Shown: positions 12,140-23,457 of the stretch, in pieces
Layout: each line of letters begins with the position of its first letter
How positions within the stretch are numbered: the first letter of the stretch is position 1
Source of the DNA: Glandiceps talaboti
Taxonomy: Eukaryota; Hemichordata; Enteropneusta; Spengelidae
Reading direction: 5' to 3'
Length of the DNA: 64,000 nucleotides
Assembly: GCF_964340395.1 (NCBI RefSeq)
Contig: NC_135567.1
Span: forward strand, 16,280,306-16,344,305
Position numbers and translations under genes: made by a program
The notes under the pieces: model-generated
What the model was told of the DNA's origin: nothing
What the model saw: only the letters and a program-made list of their open reading frames with translations
The model's database searches: none

Positions 12140-12500
12140 TTGGAATCTGATAGGACATGATTGTAAGTTAAAGTCATACAAATGGGTACCTGGTAGGATG
12201 TGAATGTAAACATAGCCATATAAATGGGTACCTAGCAGCATGTGATAGTAAATATAGCCATATAAATGGGTACCTGGTGATTTAAATCAAGTCACATAAA
12301 CGGTTATCTGGTAGGATATGATAATAAACAACATAAAATAAAAGGGTACCTGGTAGGATATGATCGTAGACCAAGTCAAATACATGGGTATCTCGTAGGA
12401 TGTAATAGAAACAAAGTCATATAAATGGGTATCCCATAGGAAATGGTTGTAAAACCAGTCATATAAATTGGTATCTTGTAGAATGTGATTATAAAGGAAG
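12140..12500. repeat. Degenerate minisatellite, about 55-60-bp unit
   Basis: Six or so diverged copies of a unit containing CATATAAATGGGTACCTGGT and a TAGGATGTGAT stretch. Unit length varies slightly. A short TGCA run lies upstream at 12065-12081. Confidence 0.85.
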
Positions 12501-12960
12501 CCATATTAGTTTTCATCTTCCTCTAAATTCCGTACAAACCAAACGTGTTTTCAACATTGCTACATTATTTTGATGTCTCTCTTTTTTAGCTAAGTTCAGA
12601 TTTAGTATACAATACAAATGTTTAATCTGTTTTGTGTATATCTCTTATCTACACCCCCCTCCACCCTCGGCATGGCAGTCGATTTATCTTGGTCGACGAC
12701 CTCGTCAGATGATTCCCTAGTTAGAAATGAACACTAGGTGGCAGTGTGATCAGTGGCTGATTTCTCAGTCAATCAAGAGGACACCGTCGCACCATCATTA
12801 ACGGACCCCATCAACAGCTATAATATAGATATGAAATTTGGATATTTTTTGGAAGTTATTCTGACTAAAATATTGTATTCCCCCCCCCCTTCCCTCGACA
12901 ACCCATCTATCCACAAAATTTGTTCGAAATAAGCCTAAATATCTATCCTTGTGTCTGTGT
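12501..12960. other. Intergenic, no gene seen
   Basis: Unique-looking sequence with C runs at 12652-12660 and 12881-12890. No supported gene. Confidence 0.4.
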
Positions 12961-12982
12961 ATATGCCGCTGTTTTGTCTGCA

Positions 12983-13120
12983 TGTGTGTATGTATGTATG
13001 TATGTATGTATGTATGTATGTATGTATGTATGTATGCATGTATGTATGTATGTATGTATGTGTGTGTATGTATGTGTGTATGTATGTATGTATGTATGTA
13101 TGTATGTATGTATGTATGTA

Positions 13121-13151
<31 letters not shown>

Positions 13152-13275
13152 ATGTATGTATGTATGTATGTATGTATGTATGTATGCATGTATGTATGTA
13201 TGTATGTATGTATGTATGTATGTATGTATGTATGGATGGATGGATGTATGTATGTATGGATGGATGGATGGATAT
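12983..13275. repeat. (TATG)n microsatellite
   Basis: About 290 bp of TATG units with TGTG and GGAT interruptions, ending about 65 bp before the acceptor of the tandem paralogue. Tyr/Cys/Met-Val open frames here are artefacts. Confidence 0.95.
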
Positions 13276-13341
13276 TTGTGTATGTCCTAATGTAATAATT
13301 GAAACTCCATTAAATAATCCTCTGTTTTCTCTAATTAAGCA

Positions 13342-16300
13342 ATGGCGTCAAATAACCCAATATCCATAGTTACAACTCCCGAGAAGACAAACCATGATCG
13401 TCTCAGTCGATTAATCTAAGAAGGTGGGAGAAATGCTCTGAAATTATTGTTTGATAATATCCATCCACCTGCCAGTCTGGCCACTAACCTGTCTAATCCG
13501 TACACTAAACAGTCAATACAAAAACTACCAAAGAATGTACTGAATAAGAAACAAATGGACATCTTGTATCCAAGTCCTACAAGTAAAGTAACATCTGATG
13601 ATTTTGATATTACACTCTTTGTAGTTTTGTTAAGAAATATTTGTTATCTTAGACCACCAAAGAGTGGTTGGGATAGAAAACCACACTCAAACGACCACAG
13701 CAAAGAAGCTGACATAGCACGAATTAAATTTTATCGAAATGAATTTAGCCATAAATCGTCATCAAGTATTTCTAAACATGATTTTGAGGCTTTCTGGTGT
13801 GAGATCAGTGATGCTTTGGTACGTTTGGGTGTGAAGAAAAGTGACATTGATACACTAAAAACAGATAGTATGGATAGTGAACTAGAACTAAGATATACAG
13901 AGGAAGTAGTAGATTCTGCTAAGGCTAAGATACAACACAAAGAGGTAATTCAGGCACTTTTTAATTATAAGCAAGCTCTCACAGAAAAAGAAGAAGAAAT
14001 TCACTGTAAAATTCACAAAATTCACATTGTTGAATTATACTGTGTAACATGTGAGCAACTTATTTGTTTAACATGTGCTATGGGTAAACATGATAAAACA
14101 AAGGAACATGAAGTAATTGATTTGACTGATGCAGCTCGTTCATTTAAAGAGATGCTGTGCACACAGAAGGGTCAATTAGAAGGGAAAATAGATAGAATAT
14201 CACAAAATATATTACTTAGAACATCGCTGTCCAAGGATAAAGCAGAAAGTGTGATTGAAGATGTTAGGGTGAAAGGGAACGATAGTCAGCTGGATAAACA
14301 GGAAAGTAGTCTTAAAGAAGTCAGAGAGACTCTCCGGAAAGTTAATAGCATTCTACAGATTCAGTCAGATGCTATGTTAGTACAGGAATTCAGTGCTGTT
14401 AAAGAACAAATACAGAATGTGATAGATATAAGTGCAGAGACAGAAGTTCCAACCGATTCTAAAGTTCTCAAGCTAAGCACCCGACATGATGAATACCATG
14501 CAGCTTGCTCTTCTGCCTCAACTCATACTTATTCCCAACTTGAGGCAGTGACACCCAACAAAAATAGAATAGACAATGTATATTCTACATTCAAGGCAAA
14601 TGACGTGAGGGCAGGAATTTATAATATATGTCAATCACTTCTGACAAAATCATTTGGAGGTCATTGCCTAGATCACACATCAAATCCCCTTGAGTTATAT
14701 TGTGAAACTTGCAATGATATAATATGTTTCACCTGTGCCCTTGGTAATCACAAGGAAGGACATGGACATGTAGTTCATGACTTGAAAAATAGTGCGCACG
14801 ATTTTCGAAGTTACCTACAACTTACAAAAGGTCAGTTAGGTGAGATAGAGGTACGTATTCGTGACGCTATGCATACTGCTGGGTCCATGTTATATATGCT
14901 CCAGGAAGAGTTTGATCAACATGTCAGCTATATAAACAAAGAAGCTAAGAGTGAAGATGAAAAGTCTAAAATAACAACTGAGCTTACAGCGCAGTTTAGG
15001 AAGATAAAATCTAACATAGAGGAAGAAAGAGATATCCTTTCAAGCGAGGAAAGACTCGTTAAGCTAATTTTAGAATATCTTGATGACGTGTTGTTAGTTG
15101 ATTGTAATTGTAAATTGATGTCAGTGTATAGGGATATTTTAGATTACTTTGACAAACTGACAATCACTGCTACATTATCAGAGAAGTGTCAGTTTGATCC
15201 ATTGGCTGAGATATTGTCAGAGAATGAACAACTGGCAATCCAGTTCCCAGCCCTACCAACAAAGTCTCGCATACTTGAACATCAATTGCAAGCATCTGAA
15301 TTCGTTCATTCATTTTCGGATATCAAAACTGGCAAAGACCAATCGCTTAGGGTGCTCGCCACAAATTATAACGGAGAAAGGGTCACTACGTGTAGAGATT
15401 TACACTCAACATTGAAATCTCCTGGAAAGGAGCTAAAAGTTGATGTAACTGAATCTACACTTGGTAACGAAAGTCACATCGTTAAGTTTTGTCCGAGGGA
15501 AGATGGCAGACATGAGCTATCTGTCAAAATTCGACATCAGCACATTCAAGGTTCACCTGTACAGTTTCAAGTTGAGCCATCTTGGAAGTGTATTCAATTA
15601 CCACATAACAAGTTTGAGAGATACTGTGTCATGACCTTAGATATAAATGGTAATATTGTTGTAGCTGACACAAATAGTAGAAAAATGTGGGTTTTAGATA
15701 AATGTGGGATTGAGCTGAAGAGTTTCTTGATTAGAAGTAATGATCGTGGATTTTGTATCGGGCAAGTAGCTGTGTCGTCTAGTAACACATATTTTGTAAC
15801 GAATAGTTGTGCAGGTCAGAAACAAAATGGTGTATTTGAGTGTGACGACAAGGGTAATGTCCTACGATCATTTGGACATGAAAACATAGCAAGGCCTGAA
15901 GGTATTGTCATTAATAAATCTACAAATCAGGTTTATGTGGTAGGAAGGGAAAGTAATGCTATTTTCGTTTTCAACTGTCTTAACGGACAGTATGTCATGT
16001 CAGCAGGTAGGCAGGGTAAAGGCCAGGTTTCTAGCAATTAACAGTAATGGTTACATTATAGTATCTGATGAAGGCAACCATCGAGTTCAGGTTTTAGCGT
16101 CAAACTGTGACTTTTTGTTCACATTTGGTTCCAAAGGCAGAAATGTAGCAGAGTTTAGTGAGGTTAAATGTGTTGCAACTGACCAGAATGATAACATGTA
16201 TGTCTGCGATTTTAGCAATGACAGAGTCCAGATATTTGACAGGAAAGGAAACTACAAATCTACCTTTAGGGAGTTCGGTTTACATTTCCCCTTTGGCATA

Positions 16301-16390
16301 GCTATCACAAACAACGATGGCGCCTGTAAGATATTTGTTTCAGACCACCGTTGTAAAACATTCATAAAATGCTATGATCCATTAGCTTAA
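13342..16390 (+). pseudogene. HEPN / double B-box / filamin / NHL paralogue, disrupted
   Basis: Tandem copy of the gene at 7521, with the same acceptor (AG at 13338-13339) and start (13342). Codon 26 is TAA (13417-13419) where the intact copy has a Lys codon. Near 16010-16030, in the NHL region, the frame shifts with loss of about seven codons, and the remaining NHL sequence continues in another frame to a stop at 16388-16390. The HEPN motif RNEFSH is kept, as are both B-boxes, the filamin repeat and most NHL sequence. The damage is therefore light and recent, or else a sequencing error. The next in-frame ATG (13557) would drop the N-terminal half of the HEPN domain. DNA identity with the intact gene is high for the first 575 bp and falls sharply after about 13917. 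Confidence 0.85.
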
Positions 16391-17084
16391 AGTGGTTGCA
16401 TGGTTCATCGCTCACCATCACAATCACTCACAAATGTTGCAATTCCTTTAATGCAACGATTAGTGGAATTGTACTACATTTAACCAATGTAACAATACTT
16501 TAAGACTACTTCAAATGAAATGAAAGTCTATCCTAAAGTCATAATTCCTTGTTGTCATTCTCAAAGAACTAAGAATGGCTTTTTCCAAGCGTTTGAAGTC
16601 TGTAGTAAAGTCATAAAACACTAAGAAAAATATACTTCGGAAAAACCAAGACAAATGCTGAAATGGGTGATGCCCACTGTTTACGTGTCGTATCCCATTA
16701 CTCCAGTAAGCTAGGGAGTCTTTTCCAGAGGTGTAGATGACGCACACAAATATATGTGAACTAAGGGAAATGCCTTTACACATACACCTGAAAGATAAAC
16801 TCATATTTAGTTGAATGTGAGAAATAATAGACTCACACAACATATTTACTTTATGTTTAAGTACTATATACTGTATAAGACGGGGAGATAGTATTAAAAT
16901 GTGCTAGCTACCCCTATATCAAAGTAACCCAGAATTTATGTGTTGAACGTTTTGTTGTCAACATCGAATCAAAACTGCTCATTTCAGTTGTCAGTGAATT
17001 ATATATCAGGAATGCCAATTACTAGTACTACATAGATATAATGACCTTGTAAATGTGTTTGTACCTTACACTAGTTAAATATTA
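16391..17084. other. 3' flank of the pseudogene, partly duplicated
   Basis: The segment about 16785-16905 matches about 10855-10975 behind the intact gene, including the motif AAAGATAAACTCATATT. This marks the downstream reach of the tandem duplication. Confidence 0.6.
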
Positions 17085-18195
17085 AAAGCAGTGTATACTT
17101 GGTATACGTTGGGAGACATTTGAATAGGTTACTACTACAGTACATTTGCAGGTTACCAACCGTTCACCAGGTGACCAATCTAATAACATTTTCTCAATGA
17201 AGTAACCAGTGTGATAATTATTATTACTCACAGACCAATGTTAGTTTGTGTTATTAATGCTGTGTCAGAAACATAATAAAAACTAATTTCTGAAAACAAG
17301 TTTGTTGTGTATTTGTGTTGATATGTAAGTGTGCTGCTATGTTGTGTGTGTGATTTCAGTCAAAAAATGTAGTTCATAGTTCAGATTTAATGGAAGGAAA
17401 CCCTGTCAGACTTCTATGCCAGGCACATTATTCACGCTGTAGTCTTGGTTACGCAGACTCACTGCTGGGATGCTCTGCTACAAGACAATTTAGACAAGAT
17501 TCTGTGGAAATTTAATCCAAAGTCTACAGCACCAGATGTCTTGCGAGACCCATTCTAAATAATTAAGATGTGTATATGACTTTGGATATGCAAACCTGTC
17601 GTTAAGGTACTATACTTGAATTGTTCAACATGCAATGTGGACTGGAAAAAATGGATTAAATTCCGTAGTAGTCTCAGCAATGAGAGACTGGGTAACCGAG
17701 ACTATTCATGTTGCCAATGTATGCATCAAGGCATCACAATTATCGTTAAAAATATTGATTTTCTACAATATTTTAAAGTAAGAAATCAGGCTTACAAAAC
17801 CGAATGAAAACAAAGTTGGTGTGAAAAACAAGAAAAACGAAGTAAAGTCTCATATGTTGGTTGAGGGCGTGCACCCTGGCTGGTTTTACCTGAAAGAGGA
17901 ACGGCCTATACTCATGTATACTATGCATTTAGTCTCCATTTGCTGCATGCCAGTTAATGATATATTCAGAGTTTTTACTAGGTCTGATAGCGCCCAAACT
18001 TAGTTCTTGTAGCGCACCTCCAACTTGAAGCGGTGGGTCTTCCAGCACCCCCTCCCTCCGACCTTGAGCAGTCAGCCGTGAATTAATGATGATGTGAAGC
18101 CTTGCTACAAAGTTCGCTACGTAAAATAGTACACAAGAGGCAGACATGTCTAAAATGTACGATATATACATCCCCGGCGAAATTTTTCAATTACA
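17085..18195 (+). repeat. Inverted copy of the block at 32815-33765 (copy A)
   Basis: Reads in the opposite direction to 32815-33765, with close similarity over several stretches. Examples are AGGTTACTACTACAG, CCAACCGTTCACCAGGTGAC, CATAATAAAAACTAATTTCT and the GAGGGCGTGCACCC motif near 17864. It carries AATAAA (about 17276) followed by GT-rich DNA, the same layout that ends the ATP synthase subunit c transcript in copy B. An inner segment (17441-17706) has its own inverted ends of the AGTCTNGGTTAC family. Whether this is a mobile element or a segmental copy of the ATP synthase 3' flank is open. Confidence 0.75.
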
Positions 18196-18379
18196 TTTTT
18201 TAAGATAGTGGGTCATGGTTATCGTAATGGGGAAAAGATGGTACGTCTACAATTGTAAATAATATATTTCAGATTGTTTATTTTCTATGATAAACTATTT
18301 TAGGTTTCAAAGGTGTTGTCTAGTACATTTCTTGAATATTACTACAACAACTCTCTCGCTCTCTGAGTCTGTCTGTGCA

Positions 18380-18560
<181 letters not shown>

Positions 18561-18599
18561 GTCTGTGAGATACCAGTAACCTTTGTACCGTCACATTGA

Positions 18600-19205
18600 T
18601 AACAGTGTGCGACACATGACCGATAACACTAGATTGTAGACCTTATCATGGTATCAAGGTAATTATTAATTGGTGGGGGCAGTGGTGGGTGTTATGATTA
18701 CAATTGCCCTAATATTTAATAAGTATGACGGTAAAAATATATATATATTTTAAATGTGAAACATTTATTTCAAGTATATTTATAACAATAATCAAGATGA
18801 CGATATTTAGGGCTTGACAAATGTCAGGAATTTGTGTATGGGTGACACCCCCCCCCCCCCCCGTCACAATGTTTTGAGCCAGACAGATCAACAACCACTT
18901 CCAAGAATAGATGGTTACAATTCATGGATTATTGGCAACGCGAGTTTCACACAGGTAGGTCACCATTAATTTCGTCTTTTAAGATATTTCGCGAGAGAAT
19001 CGAAAGGTAAGTAGTTTTCCTCTTTTGTCACGACGTTTGGTGCATTAATTAAAATTGTCGTCAAGATCTAATCTAAATGGTAATGAATCTCAAACGACTA
19101 GTAAACAAATTGGTGGTCATTTGATGAGTGTGTGTACGTGCAAGAAGGCACGTAGCTCTGGAAATATACGCCACGATGTTCGACACCTTGTAACACATAT
19201 TCCCA
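18600..19205. other. Intergenic, no gene seen
   Basis: Contains a short TATATATA stretch near 18735 and a C run at 18847-18862. No supported gene. Confidence 0.4.
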
Positions 19206-19210
19206 GAGCT

Positions 19211-19497
19211 ATGTATGTATGTATGTATGTATGTATGTATGTATGTATGTATGTATGTATGTATGTATGTATGTATGTATGTATGTATGTATGTATGTGT
19301 GTGTGTGTCTGTGTGTGTATGTATGTATGTATGTATGTATGTATGTATGTATGTATGTATATATGTATGTACGTACGTATGTTGTATGTATGTATGTATG
19401 TATGTATGTATGTATGTATGTATGTATGTGTGTGTATGTATGTATGTATGTATGTATGTATGTATGTATGTATGTATGTATGTATGTATGTATGTAT
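19211..19497. repeat. (GTAT)n microsatellite
   Basis: About 285 bp of GTAT units with GTGT interruptions. Confidence 0.95.
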
Positions 19498-19757
19498 TAT
19501 TCTGTCTGCTAAGACAAATTGCTTATCAAATTGACCAAGAGACTATGAACAGTCGAGCCTAAATATAAGAAACCTAACAGAATTCATGTAGGAATATAAT
19601 ATACTCTTTGTCTTATTTGACATCACGCAAATACAATAACAATGTTTGATGATGAAGTCATACAATAGATAATATACGGGATATTATATTAAACTTTATT
19701 TCAAAACAGATCCACAAGAAGTCTATAGTTTTGGTACGTGCAGTCCACACAAAAGCA

Positions 19758-19986
19758 ATGAAGAACTACAAAATGAGGTAAGTTACTCATTACTTTAACC
19801 AGGTTATGGGAAATAGATTTAATTTAGACGAAATGTAAATACGTGACAATATATACGCTGTACTTTAGGGCTGTACCATTCAACCAAACGTGGGTGCTTA
19901 ATTACTATGATACATTGTTTTCAGGTAAAGTGTCGGATTTGTTCGTTTGTACAACTCCTCCATTCTTTTTTCATGTTTCTCTCTTT

Positions 19987-20018
<32 letters not shown>

Positions 20019-20026
20019 CCCCCCTC

Positions 20027-20124
<98 letters not shown>

Positions 20125-20938
20125 ATTATCCCTCAGCATGTTTAAACTCTTTCAAATATGTTTTTTTTTCTATCTTGTCGTCCTAACAGGGGTTCCTTTC
20201 TTTTGTTGCTAATCTGTGCTTTCTGTGTTCGTGAGACCGAAGAGGGTGGTAAGTATTCTTGTTTTTCATCCTTTGCCAACTGGATGAGTGGTTGGGTTTG
20301 TGGGTAGAAGAATGTGCGGGTAGATTTGTGGGTAGATGGAGGGATAGAAGTTTTTTGGTTGTTCGACAGATTTACTTGGTTATTAATTAATTTATGTATT
20401 TACTTACTTACTCACTCACTCACTTATTTAATTATTTGTTTATCTATTGCCTGATGTCATATATTATTTGATCCATAGTTTGCAACAATACTTTCATTTT
20501 TTACTCATTCCAGCTGTGAAAGTAGCTAAGATTATATATGAGATAACCAAAGCAGTAGTGTGTGACATAGTGCCACTAGTGCTCAAATTAGCGGGTTCAA
20601 GTAAAGGCAGTTCTGAGTTGGACGACACCTTTACAGTAACGGTAAAAGAAATTGATGTTTACCTTACCGACAATGGAAGATTCTTCAATTCTACTCTGAA
20701 ATCACTACCCTATCAAGCGACGTACAGGGACCAGCAGTTCCCGGTTAGAATGGAAGTGGTTGGAGGCAACTTCACTTTGGAGGAATTAGAGGTGGAAATC
20801 ATATTGCACAATACAAACTGTAGTGCTTTTACCCATGTGTGTGCTCTGTTGACTATCGTTGAAGAAGATCTCGAGGACCTTTTCGACAACTACGCATGTG
20901 GTATCTTTGATTCAGCAACGGTATGCAAAGGTAATTGA
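19758..20938 (+). CDS. Secreted or surface protein with signal peptide, unknown family
   Basis: Assembled from splice sites. Exon 1 is 19758-19777 (ATG; donor GTAAGT). Exon 2 is 20190-20248 (acceptor AACAG, donor GTAAGT). Exon 3 starts at 20514 (acceptor TTCCAG) and either reads to a TGA at 20936-20938 (167 aa) or splices at 20930/20931. All phases agree. Residues 1 to about 24 form a classic signal peptide: a Lys/Arg-containing start, then [12 protein letters not shown]. The mature part has five Cys, an N-glycosylation site (NST) and an acidic C-terminal stretch near [13 protein letters not shown] do not recognise a domain. A fourth exon at 22247-22335 is in phase, would add a sixth Cys and a hydrophobic tail, and would give 194 aa. 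The long (CT)n lies inside intron 1. Confidence 0.6.
19989..20122. repeat. (CT)n microsatellite in intron 1 of the secreted gene
   Basis: CT dinucleotides with a CCCCCTCTTCC interruption, ending about 65 bp before the exon 2 acceptor. Confidence 0.95.
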
Positions 20939-21170
20939 AATATATCTAAATATACGTTCACTTATCCGGAAATCATCAACCTATCAATAATCAATTGATC
21001 GAAGGATAAATGGACGGACGGACGGACGTCACCAAGGCCTGACAAACATAACACTATACTAACTGTAGGCTCCGTGTGAGTAATCATCTCCAAATGTACG
21101 CGTCATTACACTAGATAGGTTCCCTGAAAGTCGCACTCTTCCTGCATGTGAGAGAAACACGGCTGAGTGA
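20939..21170. other. Non-coding, short GGAC run
   Basis: Possible intron 3 or 3' flank of the secreted gene. A (GGAC)n run lies at about 21013-21028. Confidence 0.35.
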
Positions 21171-21539
21171 TACACCCTCCCTATCGAGTCGGTAGAATAC
21201 TCACCTTGGGTCGGTCACAGAAAAGTCCCCTGTCTCCAGTGATAATATATCAGTGAACTGCAGCAGTGAATTAACGTTTAGTTGTGGTGTGAGAAGAGGG
21301 GCGGATCTCATAGCAGTAAAGGGGGAACAGCTAACAAGTTATTTGGGATAATGTGATGGAGTGGAGATGTTAACCAATCAGTCCTGGGGTTGTCAGTTGT
21401 GCATTCATATAGTCTTTGGGAGTTCTGGCCCACTGTTTAGTCAATTACAAACGCAGGCACTGAATTAATATACAAACACAAAGTCATTGTGGAGGTAATA
21501 TATGGGAAACAACAAAATGCCTTTAAAACTATCAGTCTG

Positions 21540-21640
21540 GTGGGATCTTATTGTCGCTAGTGGGATTCGAACCGAAGACCTCCTGACTACTAATTTTGAG
21601 TTCTACGAACTACGCCACAGGGAGGCAATGTCAATGTTAT
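21540..21640 (-). repeat. tRNA-derived SINE or tRNA relic
   Basis: On the minus strand, GGCGTAGTTCGTAGAAC resembles a Pol III A box, and GGTTCGAATCC (about 21562-21572) is a good B box, at tRNA-like spacing. The anticodon arm does not fold well, so this is a SINE head or tRNA pseudogene. A second A-box-like stretch (GAGTCGGTAGAATA, about 21188) lies upstream on the plus strand. The two may belong to one composite repeat. Confidence 0.55.
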
Positions 21641-21784
21641 TATATGTTTTTTTTTAATTGAAATATTTGAACAGGGAGAGAGTCATAATTTAGAGAAAGG
21701 ATATTGACGGAGGGCAAATTATTAGCACAACAGACTAGAGGGCGGTTCACATTTAGGCCAACGGCGGAGCATGATTTCCATCCG

Positions 21785-21820
21785 TCCCTCCCCCCTGTAA
21801 TTACTGAAGGATCCCTAACT
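21785..21820. mobile_element. Terminal fragment of the element family at 29731-30493
   Basis: Contains GTAATTACTGAAGGATCCCT, which matches the inverted end of the 29.7-30.5 kb element. I see only one end here. Confidence 0.5.
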
Positions 21821-22158
21821 ACAGGGGGCCGTTCATGTACAAATACAGCGAATGACCCGAGCAACATAACATACCCCTGCTGAGCTCGTGAAGACGTGTC
21901 CAAAACATGTTTCCTGAATGTGTATTGTTTCTTTTTAACAGAGTCGACGTGTACTAGTAAGAGTGGGTCTGAACAATATAGTTTCCCATTTCAGTGGTAG
22001 TTGAATTTTAAGTGTATCATTGTGCAGCGTTTTGACTTGTTTTTGCATATTCATTTCAACCCTTTCTTCAATGTACATGAACTGATATATTACAATTTTC
22101 CAGAGTGTGATTGGTACAGTGTGACATAGCATATTATATATAATTCAAATTACTACAT

Positions 22159-22163
<5 letters not shown>

Positions 22164-22244
<81 letters not shown>
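22164..22244. repeat. (CT)n microsatellite abutting a splice acceptor
   Basis: About 40 CT units lead directly into AG at 22245-22246, so the microsatellite forms the polypyrimidine tract of a possible acceptor. Confidence 0.9.
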
Positions 22245-22245
<1 letters not shown>

Positions 22246-22246
22246 G

Positions 22247-22335
22247 GCGTTTGTCACGTGATTTCCTCCCCAATGATTGTCATCGCTTCCGTAATTGCTG
22301 TGATGGCAGAGTTTGGAATTTTTCGTCCAATATAA
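22247..22335 (+). CDS. Candidate last exon of the secreted gene (hydrophobic tail)
   Basis: Follows (CT)n-AG. If joined to the exon ending at 20930, the phase fits. The frame adds 29 codons and ends at TAA (22333-22335), giving GVCHVISSP followed by a mostly hydrophobic stretch. That would supply an even number of Cys and either a C-terminal membrane span or a GPI-type signal. A second frame is also open here, so the evidence is phase, composition and splice signal only. Confidence 0.35.
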
Positions 22336-22612
22336 TATCAGCTCCAGCCATCTTTGCATGTCTAACAGCACCCACAATACATTATGTTTTTTTTAGGCGG
22401 AATAATGATTGATTTAATTTTTTGGGTAATGAACAAGATATATCAGAATTCAGGCAGTTGGCTTTATACAGTGTGAAAAGGAAGGGTGCTAAAAATGGCT
22501 AACTCGGTTTTTAGGGCAAAATAAACATCAAAAGGATACAATATGGGTTTCATGTAAGTATTTAAAATATGTGACTTAAGTTGACCAATGCCTTTTGAAT
22601 TATAGAGCATAT

Positions 22613-22840
22613 GTCAGAGTGAGCATGCTCAGACGCAAAGGACTATGGGATTATATGTGGTTATCGTAATATCTTATCTGGAGTTACCGATGAAATAAAT
22701 CTCCCACACTGGTCAAGTTAAATATGAATTGATCATTCGTGGTTATAAACAACATTGCTTACAATACTAATTGATTAGTATTTATTATCACATTTCCCAT
22801 GATGCAACAATCACCATGGTTGGTTTGCAAGTTCCCTATT
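22613..22840. mobile_element. MITE, GGGAACTTGCAA-TIR family, copy 1 (left end truncated)
   Basis: Internal sequence and right end (TTTGCAAGTTCCCTATT, ending 22840) match copies at 48241-48469 and 53443-53669. Shared motifs include GAGCATGCTCAG, AAAGGACTATGGGAT and CCCATGATGCAAC. The left TIR is missing. Confidence 0.75.
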
Positions 22841-23300
22841 CTATGAGATCACTTTATAAATATAGATGACATCACTGGGTGATCCCATGATGGACTGTAC
22901 GAGAACAGAACAGGGGACTTTTTCATCATATGACATTATTTTACACATGGAATGACATAATATGCTCATGGGTACCCTACAGTGATGTTATAGAATAAAT
23001 TAAAATGGTTCAAAACATCCATAATATATATACTACTCACCGTGTTTCAAAAGACCATTCCCATCTCCTCTATGCAGACTTCAACTTCAAGTGTATTTCA
23101 TGGAGTGTTAGATAAAGTGTACTGCGGTAACTAAGACGAATCATTTTAAATTGTTCTTTGTCCCATCCGTTGTCTCTGTTCGTGAGAGCAGCCACAGTTT
23201 CTTTATAGTATGTTGTTGTGGACTTAAAAGTTTGAAAGTTTACTATGCAGTTTTATTTTGCTGTGTTGTGTTTTTATATGCGTGATTTTTTTCCCTTTAT
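22841..23300. other. Intergenic, no gene seen
   Basis: No recognisable domain or RNA. A 5' UTR intron of the small-peptide gene may end at 23306. Confidence 0.35.
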
Positions 23301-23310
23301 ATACAGTGGG

Positions 23311-23457
23311 ATGAATAAAATAGTGCTGATTTTGATTCTACTAGTTTGCATTATAGCTACACCTTACGGTTTGCCAAATCGTCGCAGACAATTTCCCATA
23401 AGATCATCACCCATCAAAATTATATTCGAGCAAATCAATGTATACACTAACAACTAA
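23311..23457 (+). CDS. Small secreted peptide candidate, 48 aa
   Basis: An acceptor-like TATATACAG (ending 23306) precedes an ATG at 23311. The frame begins MNKIVLILILLVCIIATPYG, a textbook signal peptide with likely cleavage near residue 20. It continues with LPNRRRQF and a short tail ending VYTNN before TAA (23455-23457). A tribasic RRR follows close behind the predicted cleavage site, as in processed peptide precursors, but there is no amidation Gly and no repeated peptide. It could instead be the first coding exon of a larger gene. I do not recognise a family. Confidence 0.4.
   Translation: MNKIVLILILLVCIIATPYGLPNRRRQFPIRSSPIKIIFEQINVYTNN

Noticed and set aside
11825-12241. 138-codon minus-strand frame
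   Set aside because: It overlaps the degenerate tandem repeat, has no recognisable domain and no splice or conservation support.
12920-13369. Tyr/Val/Cys/Met repeat frames
   Set aside because: Translations of a (TATG)n microsatellite. The same applies to 19055-19562 and 60370-60789.
16010-16045. A 28-nt GT...AG intron that would rescue the NHL frame of the second HEPN paralogue
   Set aside because: Far too short to be spliced, and the intact copy shows continuous coding there with extra codons.
22247-22400. Alternative frame resembling a chitin-binding motif (NDCHRFRNCCDGR)
   Set aside because: It lacks the remaining Cys pattern and is out of phase with the upstream secreted-gene exons.
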